64,000 bases of DNA from Paenibacillus kobensis NBRC 15729 (GCF_004000825.1 NZ_BILZ01000008.1:79286-143285); one strand, 5' to 3'; numbered from the stretch's first letter, positions 50,080 to 59,621 are shown. Program-made: numbers and translations. The notes: a model not told the origin generated them from the letters alone.

Positions 50080-51405
50080 TTATACCGTTGCCTTGCGCAG
50101 GCGCTGCGGAATAACGTCATTAACGACGATGTCTTCAAGCGATTCGCGTTTAACGACCAGCGATGCTTCGCCGTCTTTGACGAATACGACAGCCGGACGA
50201 CGAATCCGGTTGTAATTGCTCGCCATTGCGTAATTATACGCTCCCGTGCAGAATACAGCAAGCAGGTCGCCGCTCTCGGACTTCGGCAGCTCCAGATCCC
50301 AGATGAGCATATCGCCGCTCTCGCAGGCTTTGCCCGCTACGGATACCGTCTCTTCTTTCGCATCGTTCGCACGGTTTGCAATAACCGCTTCGTATTTGGA
50401 GCCGTACAATGCAGGACGCGGGTTGTCAGTCATGCCGCCGTCAACTGCGATATATTTACGTACGCCTGGAATTTCTTTGTTCGTACCGATCGTATACAGC
50501 GTCGTGCCTGCGTCGCCGACCATGCTGCGGCCTGGCTCGATCCAGATCTCAGGCGTCGTGTAGTTCGCAGCCGAGAAGTTCGAGATGATCGCATCCGCGA
50601 TTGCGTTCACATACGTTGCAAGCGGAAGCGGCGTGTCGCCTTCAACATAACGGATGCCGAAGCCGCCGCCAACGTTGATGACCGAGAACGTCTTACCAAG
50701 CTCGTTACGAACTTGAACCGCGAATTTCGCCACTTTGTCGACCGCCATGCCGAAGCCTTCAACTTCGAAAATTTGCGAGCCGATATGCGAGTGAACGCCA
50801 AGCAGGTTCAGATTCGCCAGCTTCAGCGTCTCTTCGACAGCGCGGAACGCCGTTCCGTTGCCAAGGTCGAAGCCGAATTTGGAATCTTGCTGGCCCGTCG
50901 AAATATAGTCATGCGTATGTGCTTCTACGCCAGGCGTAATACGGAGGAGAACGTTAGCGGTCTTGCCTTTGTCCGCAGCCAGTGCGTTCAACAGTGCCAT
51001 CTCGATGAAGTTGTCAACAACGAAGCAGCCGATGCCCGCGTCGAGAGCCATGTTGATTTCTTCCGGCGTTTTGTTGTTGCCGTGGAAGTGAATGCGTCCA
51101 ACCGGGAAGCCCGCTTGCAGCGCCGTGTAAAGCTCTCCGTCCGACACGACGTCAAGGGACAGACCTTCTTGCTCAGCAATCGCGCACATAGCCATAACGC
51201 TGAACGCTTTGCTCGCATAGGCTACTTGGAACTTCAAGCCGGTAGCTTTGAATGCTTCTACATATTCGCGTGCACGCTGGCGGACAAGCGCCTCGTCTAC
51301 GATATAAAGCGGCGTGCCGAACTCTTGTGCCAGACCCGTTACGTCGCAGCCGCCGATCTCGAGATGTCCTTTATCGTTAATCTTGCTCGTACCGTGCAAA
51401 AACAT
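50080..51405 (-). CDS. lysA: Diaminopimelate decarboxylase
   Basis: Last step of lysine synthesis: PLP-dependent decarboxylation of meso-diaminopimelate. The ATG at 51405 with CGGAGGGG upstream gives 441 residues (the frame extends to 51528 without support). Motifs: the PLP lysine in V-A-Y-A-S-K-A (near residue 62), H-S-H-I-G-S-Q (near 197), G-G-G-F-G-I-R-Y (near 236), E-P-G-R-S (near 285) and C-E-S-G-D (near 352). A TATAAT box (near 51436-51441) lies about 31 bases upstream of the start without a clear -35. Next to spoVAF as in B. subtilis. Confidence 0.96.
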   Translation of the reverse strand: MFLHGTSKINDKGHLEIGGCDVTGLAQEFGTPLYIVDEALVRQRAREYVEAFKATGLKFQVAYASKAFSVMAMCAIAEQEGLSLDVVSDGELYTALQAGFPVGRIHFHGNNKTPEEINMALDAGIGCFVVDNFIEMALLNALAADKGKTANVLLRITPGVEAHTHDYISTGQQDSKFGFDLGNGTAFRAVEETLKLANLNLLGVHSHIGSQIFEVEGFGMAVDKVAKFAVQVRNELGKTFSVINVGGGFGIRYVEGDTPLPLATYVNAIADAIISNFSAANYTTPEIWIEPGRSMVGDAGTTLYTIGTNKEIPGVRKYIAVDGGMTDNPRPALYGSKYEAVIANRANDAKEETVSVAGKACESGDMLIWDLELPKSESGDLLAVFCTGAYNYAMASNYNRIRRPAVVFVKDGEASLVVKRESLEDIVVNDVIPQRLRKATV

Positions 51406-51547
51406 GAACAATACCCCTCCGATTAGAAAACAAAAATTATAGGCATACGAGTGCATTTGTACCCAATGGCAACAGTATACCGTAAACCTTCTAATGGAGA
51501 AATGTATTTTTGAACATTTCGTTTGCACTTTTTTTGGAACACGAAAT

Positions 51548-51595
51548 AACAGCCGTCCGCAAGCGCTTCATGTCTGCGCCTTTCGGACGGCTGTT
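51548..51595 (-). terminator. Intrinsic terminator of the spoVA genes
   Basis: A perfect 12-bp stem AACAGCCGTCCG/CGGACGGCTGTT with a 24-base interior, followed on the minus strand by ATTTCGTGTT. It lies 14 bases after the spoVAF stop and separates it from lysA. Confidence 0.75.
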
Positions 51596-51609
51596 CACCC
51601 TTGTTGGAT

Positions 51610-53700
51610 TCAGTTGTTTCGAGGCATTTTGTCCCGTTGCTTCGGCCGCTGCAGATTCGGACGCGTCCGGTTGTACAGCACAGGCGGCCGGATGATGATG
51701 TTGATAACCGCCTTCAGATCGAACGGAATAAGCGGCCACATATAGGGACGGTTGAACGAACGCGTCATCGTCAGCATCAGCATCACGACAGTCGTCGCGA
51801 TGACGAAGCCAGGCACCTTGAACGCCCACACGCTGACGATGAGCAGCAGCCGGACTATGCGGTTGGCAAGGCCCAGCTCATAGCTTGGCGTGGCGAACAT
51901 CCCGATCGCTGCAACTGCCATGTACAGGATAACTTCATTAATGAACAACCCCGTAGATACGGCGATATCCCCAATCAATATAGCCGCAATCAATGACATC
52001 GCGGTCGCGAGCGGCGTCGGCGTATGCACGGCGGCCATCCGCAGCAGATCAACCCCGAGCTCGGCGATTAGAAACTGGACGACCATCGGAATTTTACCGG
52101 TTTTCGTCGGTCCGAGGAACTCGAGACCCGGCGGCTTCAAGTCCGGCTGCAGCACGAACAGAAACCAGATCGGCAGCAAGAACAACGAAGCCACGATACC
52201 GATGAAACGGACCCACCGCAAGTAAGTGCCCATAAACGGCGTCTGACGGTTTTCCTCCGCGTGCTGCACAAGGTCGAAGAATGTCGTAGGGAGCATCATG
52301 ACGCTCGGCGACGTATCGACGAAGACGGCTACGCTTCCTTCAAGCAAATGGGCGGCCACGACATCGGGACGCTCCGAATAGCGGACGAGCGGGTACGGGT
52401 TCCAGCCCCGCTTCACCGTCGCCTCCTCCAACTGCTTGTCGGCGAGCGGCAATCCGTCGAGCTTCACCTGCTTGATTTTATCCCGGATCGATTCGACAAG
52501 CTCCGTGTCCGCAATATCGTCGATATATGCGATACAAACGTCCGTCTTCGTCCGCTCCCCAATCCGCATGATCTCGTAACGCAGTTGAGGGTCGCGGAGA
52601 CGGCGGCGGACGAGCGACACGTTGACAAGCATCGTCTCAACGAACCCGTCACGCGCACCGCGGACGACGCGCTCGAGCGACGGCTCTTCCGGGCCGCGCG
52701 ACGGAAAGCTCTTGGCATCGATAATTAAGGCACTGCGCTGCCCTTCAAGGAACAGAGCCGAAGCGCCGGCCAGCACTTCGAGCAGCATATCGTTCCAGTC
52801 ATCGACGGGCTTTACCTGTACGGCAGGAACGTAATGATGGAGGAACGAGTGAAGCGCATCCGTGGACATATTATCGGGCTGCAAGTAAGTGAGCCGGGTA
52901 AGCACATCCGTCAATACAGTATCCTTCGCCAGGCCATTCATGAAGAACAACACCGTTCGCGTATCGCCGAACGTCATCTCGCGAACAACGATATCGAAGC
53001 TCGTCTTGTAACCGGCTTCCGTCTCCAGCTTCTTCAGAAACGGCTCGACGCGCTGCGGAATCGGCACTTTATGCTTCTGCTCTTCCTGCTCGGCGTTAGA
53101 CGATTGGCCCTGTTTCGGTTTGGCCCGGCTCGCCTTCTGAGCGGTATGATGACCGTTCTTCTGATCCTCTCGATGAGGATCCCTCGTCTGCTGCGCCTTC
53201 CCTGAACTTGCATCCGCTCTTGCTTGCTGCGGGTCAGCACTCTCCTTCGTATCGGCAGCTGCATGCTTGGACGAGCCGCCGGACGACGATTGATGGTTGC
53301 TCTGTGCCTGCGGCTCCTTGGATACAAGCTCGGCGGACAGAAATTGCCGCAGCCGCTCCTTATCCTTTAGAATCGACAACATTTCAATATGGTCCGCATC
53401 GAGCTTGTGGTCTTGCTCTTCTTGGTTTGCTGGCTTATCTGGCTTATCCAGCTTCTGCTGCTTAGGTTTAGCGGAATCGTCCGAAGATCCCAACAGTTCT
53501 TCCACCCAATCATCATCGTCTGCAGCCTCTTTGCTGTTCGCTGCTTTCGCAGGTTGATGAACCGGCGGCTTATCCCAGTGCTCTCTAGGCTTCTCATGCT
53601 CCACGTCATCCGCTTCTAATTCTTCAAGCATATTCAGAACCTCAGGAATAATAAAGGACTGTTCGTCTTGCGGATTCGATTGTTTATCCCGATTTCTCAT
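51610..53700 (-). CDS. spoVAF: Stage V sporulation protein AF with long disordered N-terminal extension
   Basis: GerA-type A-subunit homologue of the SpoVA system, an inner spore membrane protein thought to help germinant signalling or dipicolinate release. The 696 residues split into an N-terminal extension of about 210 residues, rich in Q, K, E, D, S and A, and a 485-residue core of normal length (starts P-I-P-Q-R-V-E-P-F-L-K-K-L; core motifs P-F-M-G-T-Y-L-R-W-V-R near residue 485). The core ends with several membrane helices. The ATG at 53700 has AAGGAGGG, so the extension is translated. It follows spoVAB by 30 bases, with spoVAC/D/E missing. Confidence 0.9.
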   Translation of the reverse strand: MRNRDKQSNPQDEQSFIIPEVLNMLEELEADDVEHEKPREHWDKPPVHQPAKAANSKEAADDDDWVEELLGSSDDSAKPKQQKLDKPDKPANQEEQDHKLDADHIEMLSILKDKERLRQFLSAELVSKEPQAQSNHQSSSGGSSKHAAADTKESADPQQARADASSGKAQQTRDPHREDQKNGHHTAQKASRAKPKQGQSSNAEQEEQKHKVPIPQRVEPFLKKLETEAGYKTSFDIVVREMTFGDTRTVLFFMNGLAKDTVLTDVLTRLTYLQPDNMSTDALHSFLHHYVPAVQVKPVDDWNDMLLEVLAGASALFLEGQRSALIIDAKSFPSRGPEEPSLERVVRGARDGFVETMLVNVSLVRRRLRDPQLRYEIMRIGERTKTDVCIAYIDDIADTELVESIRDKIKQVKLDGLPLADKQLEEATVKRGWNPYPLVRYSERPDVVAAHLLEGSVAVFVDTSPSVMMLPTTFFDLVQHAEENRQTPFMGTYLRWVRFIGIVASLFLLPIWFLFVLQPDLKPPGLEFLGPTKTGKIPMVVQFLIAELGVDLLRMAAVHTPTPLATAMSLIAAILIGDIAVSTGLFINEVILYMAVAAIGMFATPSYELGLANRIVRLLLIVSVWAFKVPGFVIATTVVMLMLTMTRSFNRPYMWPLIPFDLKAVINIIIRPPVLYNRTRPNLQRPKQRDKMPRNN

Positions 53701-53730
53701 AGCGCCCTCCTTCGTGCTGCTTGCATTCGA

Positions 53731-54168
53731 TCACCAGTGATAATAGAGCCAATCAAAAAGCGAGCCTGCCGTCTTGCCGAGCACCATCGCCCATACAAGA
53801 GCCGCGATATGGCGGGAAAGCGAAATCCGCTTCGCCAGAATCGGCAGCACATTCATGACTTCCGTCAAAGCGGCTGCCAGCATGCCGACGAATAAGCCGT
53901 CGAACAACCCCGCCAACGGCAGTGCAACGGGTCCGGCTAATTCAAGCTGCCAATCCATGAAGTCGGCGAAGGTCCAGAACAGCGCACCTGCGATAACTGC
54001 TGTCTCGAACCAGACCGACTTATGGTACGCGCCTCCGAGCTGCGCCAACCTAGGAATCAGGTCGAGAATGATGAGCAGCGAGACGAGCCCCGATCCGACA
54101 GCCAGTCCGCCGCCGAGCCCAAGCAGAGCAACGAACAGCCCGCGCAGCGCATCCTCAATCATCGGCAT
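53731..54168 (-). CDS. spoVAB: Stage V sporulation protein AB
   Basis: Membrane protein of the spoVA set for dipicolinate movement into and out of the spore. The 145-residue product has four hydrophobic helices, with G-L-G-G-G-L-A-V-G-S-G-L-V-S-L-L near the N-terminus and L-I-P-R-L-A-Q-L matching the family. The start is taken as ATG 54168, inside the end of spoVAA (14-base overlap); a GTG one codon before it is 11 bases from GGAGG and could be the true start. Confidence 0.85.
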   Translation of the reverse strand: MPMIEDALRGLFVALLGLGGGLAVGSGLVSLLIILDLIPRLAQLGGAYHKSVWFETAVIAGALFWTFADFMDWQLELAGPVALPLAGLFDGLFVGMLAAALTEVMNVLPILAKRISLSRHIAALVWAMVLGKTAGSLFDWLYYHW

Positions 54169-54844
54169 CACCGGCCGGATTTCCTCCGTACTGGCCTTGC
54201 TTTTTGCGCATCTCGTCGGCAACGACGTACGCATTCACATTTTCTTGATACAAATACAACTCCACCTCGAGCGGATTCGGCTCTTCGTTGAACCTCTTTT
54301 TAAACAGGTGGTTAAAAAACAACAGCATGCCCAGCCCGATTCCTGCCGAATACGGAATTTGGAACCAGAGCGGATGCTCGGTTCTTCGGCCCGTGACCAG
54401 CTCGGCGATCCGTATGTGTACTTCCTTCATGCTGACATCCGTATGAAAGTTCATAATCGCGAGGCCCGCCCCGAAAAAAAGGAGCAGCCACGCCGCCACC
54501 AGCACCGGCATGCGCGTTCGTTCCGCCTTCTCGCCTACCATGAGCAGTACCTGCGGGTCGCCGTACGTTTCAATCGCCATGTCGGGAAAATGGGACCGGA
54601 TGACGCGTATGATTTGGAGCAGATCGATGACGACGCGGTTGCCGTCCGCCGTCTGATGGCGGTACAGCTCCAGTGCCGCGATCTGTTCCTCAATCCCCTC
54701 GTGAGCCAGCAGCCTTGCCGTCATGCCAAGCGTCACCGTGTCTCCTGCTTTAATATGAACCCGTTTTTTGAGCCGCATATAGAGCACCGATTGTGCCGGC
54801 TTAGGCTTATCGCTCCCCAATCCGTCCCACCTCCACATCTTCAT
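54155..54844 (-). CDS. spoVAA: Stage V sporulation protein AA
   Basis: First gene of the spoVA set. The 229-residue protein has a soluble N-terminal part (about 1-100) with Y-M-R-L-K-K-R-V-H-I-K and two membrane helices (about 120-140 and 180-200), as in B. subtilis SpoVAA. A role in dipicolinate uptake into the forespore is known for the operon, not for this subunit in particular. It starts 62 bases after sigF and its terminator; SigG control is likely from family knowledge. Confidence 0.87.
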   Translation of the reverse strand: MKMWRWDGLGSDKPKPAQSVLYMRLKKRVHIKAGDTVTLGMTARLLAHEGIEEQIAALELYRHQTADGNRVVIDLLQIIRVIRSHFPDMAIETYGDPQVLLMVGEKAERTRMPVLVAAWLLLFFGAGLAIMNFHTDVSMKEVHIRIAELVTGRRTEHPLWFQIPYSAGIGLGMLLFFNHLFKKRFNEEPNPLEVELYLYQENVNAYVVADEMRKKQGQYGGNPAGDADD

Positions 54845-54887
54845 AAGCGGGGTACCGTTTCTAGCTTAGTATGGCTGTGCAGGCAGC

Positions 54888-54925
54888 AAAAAAACCAAAC
54901 CGCCGTTTATTGGGCGATTTGGTTT
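54888..54925 (-). terminator. Terminator overlapping the end of sigF
   Basis: AAACCAAATCGCC and GGCGGTTTGGTTT (minus strand, one bulge or mismatch) around CAATAAAC, then TTTTTTT. The stop codon at 54907 lies in the hairpin. It separates the sigF operon from spoVAA. Confidence 0.8.
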
Positions 54926-55671
54926 TTGATCAATTGCAATATTTTTTTCTCAAGCCGCGATACTTGCACCTGCGATATGCCGAGGCGGCTGGCGACCTCC
55001 GACTGCGTCTGGTCCCGGAAATACCGAAGATAGACGATCAGCCGCTCCCGCTCCGCCAATCCTTCGATCGCTTCGGCAAGAGCCAGCTTGTCGAACCAGC
55101 GTTCTTGGGTATCGTCAGCAATCTGATCCATCAGCGTGATCGGGTCGCCGTCGTTCTCGAACACCGTCTCGTGAATCGAGGTCGGCGGTTTGTTCGCTTC
55201 CTGCGCAAAGACAACATCCTCCGGCGATATGCCGAGCCCGTCCGCCACTTCCTTAATCGTCGGCAGCCGGCCGAGAGTCTTCGACAGCTCGTCCTTCATT
55301 TTGCGAACCTTGTTCGCCGTTTCCTTCAGCGATCGGCTTACTTTCAACGTCCCGTCGTCGCGGAGGAATCGCTGAATTTCTCCGATGATCATCGGTACCG
55401 CGTAGGTCGAGAACTTCACGTCATAAGACAGATCGAATTTGTCGACCGACTTCAGCAACCCGATACAGCCGATCTGGAACAGATCGTCCGGCTCATAACC
55501 GCGGTTCATGAACCGCTGCACGACCGACCATACGAGCCGAATGTTGCAATGTACAAGCGTATCCCTCGATACGCTGTCCCCGGACTGGCTCAGGGCGATA
55601 AGACGCTTCACTTCCGCGTCGTCCAAATACGGCTGCGCCGTTTGTTTCAAATCGACTTCCATGAGGTCCAA
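54907..55671 (-). CDS. sigF: RNA polymerase sporulation sigma factor SigF
   Basis: First forespore-specific sigma factor. The 254-residue protein has sigma-70 region 2 with D-D-L-F-Q-I-G-C-I-G-L-L-K (near residue 55), region 3 (about 120-180) and region 4 with the helix-turn-helix E-V-A-S-R-L-G-I-S-Q-V-Q-V-S-R-L near the end. Held inactive by the neighbouring SpoIIAB until SpoIIAA is dephosphorylated. It follows spoIIAB with an 11-base gap, in the universal spoIIA order. Confidence 0.97.
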   Translation of the reverse strand: MDLMEVDLKQTAQPYLDDAEVKRLIALSQSGDSVSRDTLVHCNIRLVWSVVQRFMNRGYEPDDLFQIGCIGLLKSVDKFDLSYDVKFSTYAVPMIIGEIQRFLRDDGTLKVSRSLKETANKVRKMKDELSKTLGRLPTIKEVADGLGISPEDVVFAQEANKPPTSIHETVFENDGDPITLMDQIADDTQERWFDKLALAEAIEGLAERERLIVYLRYFRDQTQSEVASRLGISQVQVSRLEKKILQLIKNQIAQ

Positions 55672-55682
55672 CCCCTATGCGC

Positions 55683-56138
55683 TTAGTTGAACAGCGCTTT
55701 TTTCGATTCGATCCGCTTGGTCATCTCGACACGCGTTCCCTTGCCGGCTTCGCTCGTCACTTCGAACCGGTCCATGAAGTTCTCCATAATCGTGAACCCC
55801 ATGCCGGAACGCTCCAGTTCGGGCTTGGACGTATACAGCGGCTGGCGTGCCAACTCCAGATCCTCGATGCCGTTGCCCTCGTCGCATACGACCAGGTGAA
55901 CCGTCTCGTCCTGAATCGTTGCTTCGATCTTCACCATCTTCTCGGGGTTGCTGTCGTAGCCGTGTATAATCGCATTCGTCACCGCTTCCGAGATAACGGT
56001 CTTCAAGTCGTTCAGCTCATCCAGCGTCGGATCCAATTGCGAAATAAATGCGGCAACGGCGATACGGGCAAAAGCTTCATTCTCGCTGCGGGCGGAGAAT
56101 GTCATACTCATCGAATTGGCAGTGTACGTCTCGTTCAT
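55683..56138 (-). CDS. spoIIAB: Anti-sigma F factor / serine kinase SpoIIAB
   Basis: Binds SigF and keeps it inactive, and phosphorylates SpoIIAA. The 151-residue protein is a GHKL ATPase with N-box [11 protein letters not shown] (near residue 47), D-E-G-N-G-I-E-D (near 78) and [10 protein letters not shown] (near 103). Its start overlaps the spoIIAA stop (ATGA), which keeps the subunits in proportion. Confidence 0.97.
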   Translation of the reverse strand: MNETYTANSMSMTFSARSENEAFARIAVAAFISQLDPTLDELNDLKTVISEAVTNAIIHGYDSNPEKMVKIEATIQDETVHLVVCDEGNGIEDLELARQPLYTSKPELERSGMGFTIMENFMDRFEVTSEAGKGTRVEMTKRIESKKALFN

Positions 56139-56488
56139 GATACGACCTCCAAACTGGTGAGCGCGCTTCGCTCGTTATCGTGAACAGCCAAGATTTTGAA
56201 CAATCCCGAAAGTTCCAGCAGCCGATATACGTTTTTGTTCACATCGCAAACCGCCATTTTGCCGCCCTTCGCCTTTAACTGCTTATAACGGCCAAGGATG
56301 ACGCCGAGACCGGAGCTGTCCATGAAGTTCAAGTCCCGCATGCTGAGCACGACGTGATCAACAGTCCCTTTCATAATCGCATCCTCCATCCGGAACCGGA
56401 CGATGTCTGCGGTATGATGGTCGAGCTCTCCTCTCAGACGGACGATCAACACATTGCGTTGATGCTCCAACTCTACTTGAAGACTCAT
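56135..56488 (-). CDS. spoIIAA: Anti-sigma F factor antagonist SpoIIAA
   Basis: STAS-domain protein that frees SigF when unphosphorylated. The ATG at 56488 (GGGGAGGAG upstream) gives 117 residues; the frame extends to 56518 without support. The phosphorylation site is in M-D-S-S-G-L-G (serine near residue 57-58, equal to Ser58 of B. subtilis). The 180 bases before it contain no terminator, so read-through from dacF is possible, plus a weak SigH-like match (AGGAAAG, 11 bp, CGGAGAAAC). Confidence 0.96.
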   Translation of the reverse strand: MSLQVELEHQRNVLIVRLRGELDHHTADIVRFRMEDAIMKGTVDHVVLSMRDLNFMDSSGLGVILGRYKQLKAKGGKMAVCDVNKNVYRLLELSGLFKILAVHDNERSALTSLEVVS

Positions 56489-56668
56489 AGCCTGTTCACT
56501 CCTCCCCGTAATGAACACAAGTTTCTCCGCCGGACCCCGGCTTTCCTGCCTCCCGACAAAACTAGAAGCCCAGCGCTATGAGCCGACAAAATGCCTGAAG
56601 ACGCGCCAAACATGATGCTTCTCTTCTCCCTGTCCTAACAGCATCGTGCCGAACGTTTGTGTTCCGTC

Positions 56669-57865
56669 CTAGCTGAACAGACCGGCACCTGTCCGCTTCA
56701 TCAGCGTCCACCAGCCTGCCTTCTTCACCGTAATCGGCGATTGAACTTCGAACTCCGTGAGCTGCTGATCGCCTTGATAGACGACGATCCGGCCAATCTT
56801 ATCGCCGATCTTAAGCGGTGCCTTGATCGGTCCGTTCAGCTGCAGCTCATGGCGGATATCGCCCGTCGCAGCGCCCTTACGCATGAGCACGCTGTAAGGA
56901 TGCGTCGCCTTCAGCTCAAGCTTCGCCACTTGTCCTTTCTGTACCGGTACAGTACCGATGGCATCGCCTTGTTTGAAAATCGAGTAATTCGTATACTGCG
57001 CGAACGAATAGTCTAACATTGAAGCGACTTCCGCGTTGCGTGTCTTCGTATTCGGTTCGCCCATCACAACTGCGATGACACGCAAGCCGTCGCGCCGCGC
57101 CGTTGCCGACAAGCAGAACTTCGCTTCGCTCGTGAAGCCCGTCTTCAGCCCGTCTGCACCGGTATAGAACCGGACGAGCTTATTCGTATTGACAAGCCAG
57201 AACGGCTTCTCGCTTGTCTTACGCAAATAATCTTGATACATGCCCGTATATTTCGTAATTTCGGTGTGCTTAAGCAACTCTCTCGACATGACAGCAATAT
57301 CGTGTGCCGACGTGTAGTGGTCGGCTACCGGCAACCCGTTGCAATTGGCGAAATGTGTATCGTTCATGCCCAACTGCTTCGCCTTCTCGTTCATCATCAC
57401 AATGAACTGCGCTTCCGAACCTGCAAGCTTCTCCGCCATCGCGACAGAAGCATCATTGCCAGAAGCAAGCGCGATGCCTTTGATCATTTCATCGACAGTC
57501 ATTTCTTCGCCCGGCTCGAGAAAAATTTGCGAACCGCCCATCGAAGCTGCGTACTCGCTCGTCGACACTTTATCGGTCAGCTTCAGGCGGCCGTCATCCA
57601 GTGCCTCCATAATAAGCAGCATCGTCATAATTTTCGTAATGCTGGCCGGCGGAAGCTTGTCATGACTGTTTTTATCGAATATTACCGTTCCGCTATCTGC
57701 ATCCATCAGAACGGCCGAACGGGCAGACGGCGCCAGGTTGGCCGCGGGAGACGATGCAGGCTGCTTGGCTGCGCCAGGCTCTGCCGCAGATGCGGTTACG
57801 GCCGGCAGCAGAAGCAAGAGCGCCAAGGCGCATACGAGAAATTTGGTACAGACGGACTTGAACAA
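56669..57865 (-). CDS. dacF: D-alanyl-D-alanine carboxypeptidase DacF
   Basis: Forespore carboxypeptidase that adjusts cortex cross-linking with DacB. The start appears to be TTG at 57865, 7 bases after GGAGGG, giving 398 residues with a clean signal sequence (about 1-28, ending A-S-A-A). The longer frame to 57937 has no ribosome site. Active-site motifs: S-I-T-K (near residue 74), S-G-N-D (near 133) and K-T-G (near 238). Upstream of spoIIAA as in B. subtilis. Confidence 0.93.
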   Translation of the reverse strand: MFKSVCTKFLVCALALLLLLPAVTASAAEPGAAKQPASSPAANLAPSARSAVLMDADSGTVIFDKNSHDKLPPASITKIMTMLLIMEALDDGRLKLTDKVSTSEYAASMGGSQIFLEPGEEMTVDEMIKGIALASGNDASVAMAEKLAGSEAQFIVMMNEKAKQLGMNDTHFANCNGLPVADHYTSAHDIAVMSRELLKHTEITKYTGMYQDYLRKTSEKPFWLVNTNKLVRFYTGADGLKTGFTSEAKFCLSATARRDGLRVIAVVMGEPNTKTRNAEVASMLDYSFAQYTNYSIFKQGDAIGTVPVQKGQVAKLELKATHPYSVLMRKGAATGDIRHELQLNGPIKAPLKIGDKIGRIVVYQGDQQLTEFEVQSPITVKKAGWWTLMKRTGAGLFS

Positions 57866-58037
57866 GAACGATCCCTCCTGAGCTTGATGCGGCCCCGCTC
57901 TGCAGCTTCCGTATCGATACACCTTAATGCGCATCAAACGGCATGAAACAGACAGCGGCCATCTTTTTCCTTTACATTATGGACAGCCTCGAAGCAAAAT
58001 ATTCCAGTTCAATGACGATTGCTGAACGAAGCGGAAC

Positions 58038-58073
58038 AAAAAAAGGCGGTACAGGATTGTCTCCTGTACCGCC
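58038..58073 (-). terminator. Intrinsic terminator of pdp
   Basis: GGCGGTACAGGA and TCCTGTACCGCC pair perfectly around GACAA/TTGTC bases, followed on the minus strand by TTTTTTT. It is 15 bases after the pdp stop. Confidence 0.9.
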
Positions 58074-58088
58074 TCATCCTTATTCTTA

Positions 58089-59420
58089 TTAGCTAAGCCG
58101 AACGCTGCCTTCCGCCGTTACGATCGAGAGCAGCAGCGGTCTTGGCACAGGCTGCCTGCTGCCAATCGAATAAGCCTCGCGTGTTTCCTCCGCGATTGCT
58201 TCAAGACCGACGGCTCCGCGGCGCACATGCAGCACTGCCAGCGTCTCGCCTGACCGTACCTGGTCACCGACTTTCTTGCGGAGCGTAATGCCCACCGCGT
58301 AATCAATCGGATCATCCTTCGCTGCACGGCCGGCACCGAGCTTCATCGCAGCAAGACCGAGTTGCTCTGCTTGGATAGCCGCAACCCATCCGTCTTCCGC
58401 TGCAAGAACCTCGATCGTATCCTCTGCCTGCGGGAGCAATTCCGGATTATCAATGACGTTCGGATCGCCGCCTTGCGCTGCAGCGAATGCCCGAAACTTG
58501 GCCGACGCGGCTCCGGAACGGAGCGCTTCGCGGAGTAGTTCTTCCGCTTCCTCCGTCGTCTCCGTACGTCCCGTCAGAACCGCCATATGGGCGGCCAACG
58601 TCAAACAAAGCTGCTCCAAATCTTCCGGACCTTCGCCGCGAAGAGTAGCGATCGCCTCTTGCACTTCCAGCGCGTTGCCGATAGCAAACCCAAGCGGTTG
58701 GTCCATATCGCTAATGACAGCGGCTGTCTTCCGGCCAACCTCCGTTCCGATATCGACCATCGCCTTTGCCAGCGTCTCCGAATCTTCAAGCGACTTCATG
58801 AATGCGCCGCTGCCTGTCTTCACGTCGAGCACGATGGCATCGGCACCTGCTGCAATCTTCTTCGACATGACGGAACTGGCAATGAGCGGAATCGATTCCA
58901 CCGTTGCCGTAACGTCGCGAAGAGCGTACAGCTTCTTATCCGCAGGCGTCAGATTCCCGCTTTGTCCGACAACGGCAATGCCGATCTCATTCACTTGTTC
59001 GAAGAAATCATCGCGAGCAAGCTCCGTTCGAAGTCCAGGAATCGCTTCGAGCTTATCGATCGTACCGCCCGTATGTCCGAGGCCTTTGCCCGACATCTTC
59101 GCGACTGGAATGCCGATAGCCGCAACAAGCGGCGCTACAATAAGCGTCGTTTTGTCGCCCACGCCGCCGGTGCTGTGCTTGTCCGCCTTCATGCCGCGAA
59201 TCGGACTCAGATCGACAGTGTCGCCGGAATGCGCCATGGCCATCGTCAGGTCGGCGGTTTCCTTCTTGTTCATGCCTTGAAAATATACGGCCATCGCCCA
59301 GGCCGACATTTGATAATCCGGAATGTCGCCCTTGCAATAGCCGTTTATGAGATAGGCGATTTCGTCATAGGACAACGTTCCGCCATTTCGTTTCTTTTGA
59401 ATAAGATCAACCGCACGCAA
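58089..59420 (-). CDS. pdp: Pyrimidine-nucleoside phosphorylase
   Basis: Splits uridine, deoxyuridine and thymidine with phosphate, releasing pentose 1-phosphate for DeoB. The 443-residue chain has the family N-terminal segment [10 protein letters not shown], the [11 protein letters not shown] phosphate-binding loop (near residue 81) and the R-T-E-L-A-R-D-D segment in the central domain, with a C-terminal domain from about 340. It lies in a nucleoside-salvage group with punA and deoB; in B. subtilis pdp is elsewhere. Confidence 0.95.
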   Translation of the reverse strand: MRAVDLIQKKRNGGTLSYDEIAYLINGYCKGDIPDYQMSAWAMAVYFQGMNKKETADLTMAMAHSGDTVDLSPIRGMKADKHSTGGVGDKTTLIVAPLVAAIGIPVAKMSGKGLGHTGGTIDKLEAIPGLRTELARDDFFEQVNEIGIAVVGQSGNLTPADKKLYALRDVTATVESIPLIASSVMSKKIAAGADAIVLDVKTGSGAFMKSLEDSETLAKAMVDIGTEVGRKTAAVISDMDQPLGFAIGNALEVQEAIATLRGEGPEDLEQLCLTLAAHMAVLTGRTETTEEAEELLREALRSGAASAKFRAFAAAQGGDPNVIDNPELLPQAEDTIEVLAAEDGWVAAIQAEQLGLAAMKLGAGRAAKDDPIDYAVGITLRKKVGDQVRSGETLAVLHVRRGAVGLEAIAEETREAYSIGSRQPVPRPLLLSIVTAEGSVRLS

Positions 59421-59426
59421 TAGCTG

Positions 59427-59621
59427 TTATTCCTCCTCGGTCGACGGTTTGATTTGGCTTCGACAGCGGTTGTTCTGTTCTGTCTGCGCCTTTACGATCA
59501 GTGTGTCGAGCATTTGACTCAAGAATAGAACTTCGCGATGTTGAAAAGTTTGGCGATTAAGCACGGCGTCGACCATAATACCGCGCAATTCCTCTACTCG
59601 TGTATTCAACGAATTGTTCAT
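59427..59621 (-). CDS. Spo0E-like sporulation regulatory protein (aspartyl-phosphate phosphatase)
   Basis: The 64-residue helical protein carries S-Q-M-L-D at residues 35-39, the family signature S-Q-E/x-L-D, in two helices of the expected size. Proteins of this family remove phosphate from Spo0A~P and so delay sporulation. A moderate ribosome site (GTGAAGAAGAG) precedes the ATG. It lies 6 bases before pdp in the same transcript, an unusual pairing. Spo0A specificity is family knowledge, not shown here. Confidence 0.7.
   Translation of the reverse strand: MNNSLNTRVEELRGIMVDAVLNRQTFQHREVLFLSQMLDTLIVKAQTEQNNRCRSQIKPSTEEE

Noticed and set aside
49154..50215. 353-codon plus-strand frame over the riboswitch and ppiB
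   Set aside because: Antisense to the FMN riboswitch and ppiB; composition is unlike a protein and no start signal is seen.
53774..55033. 419-codon plus-strand frame across spoVAB, spoVAA and sigF
   Set aside because: Runs antisense through three conserved genes and their regulatory gaps; arginine- and histidine-rich with no recognisable domain.
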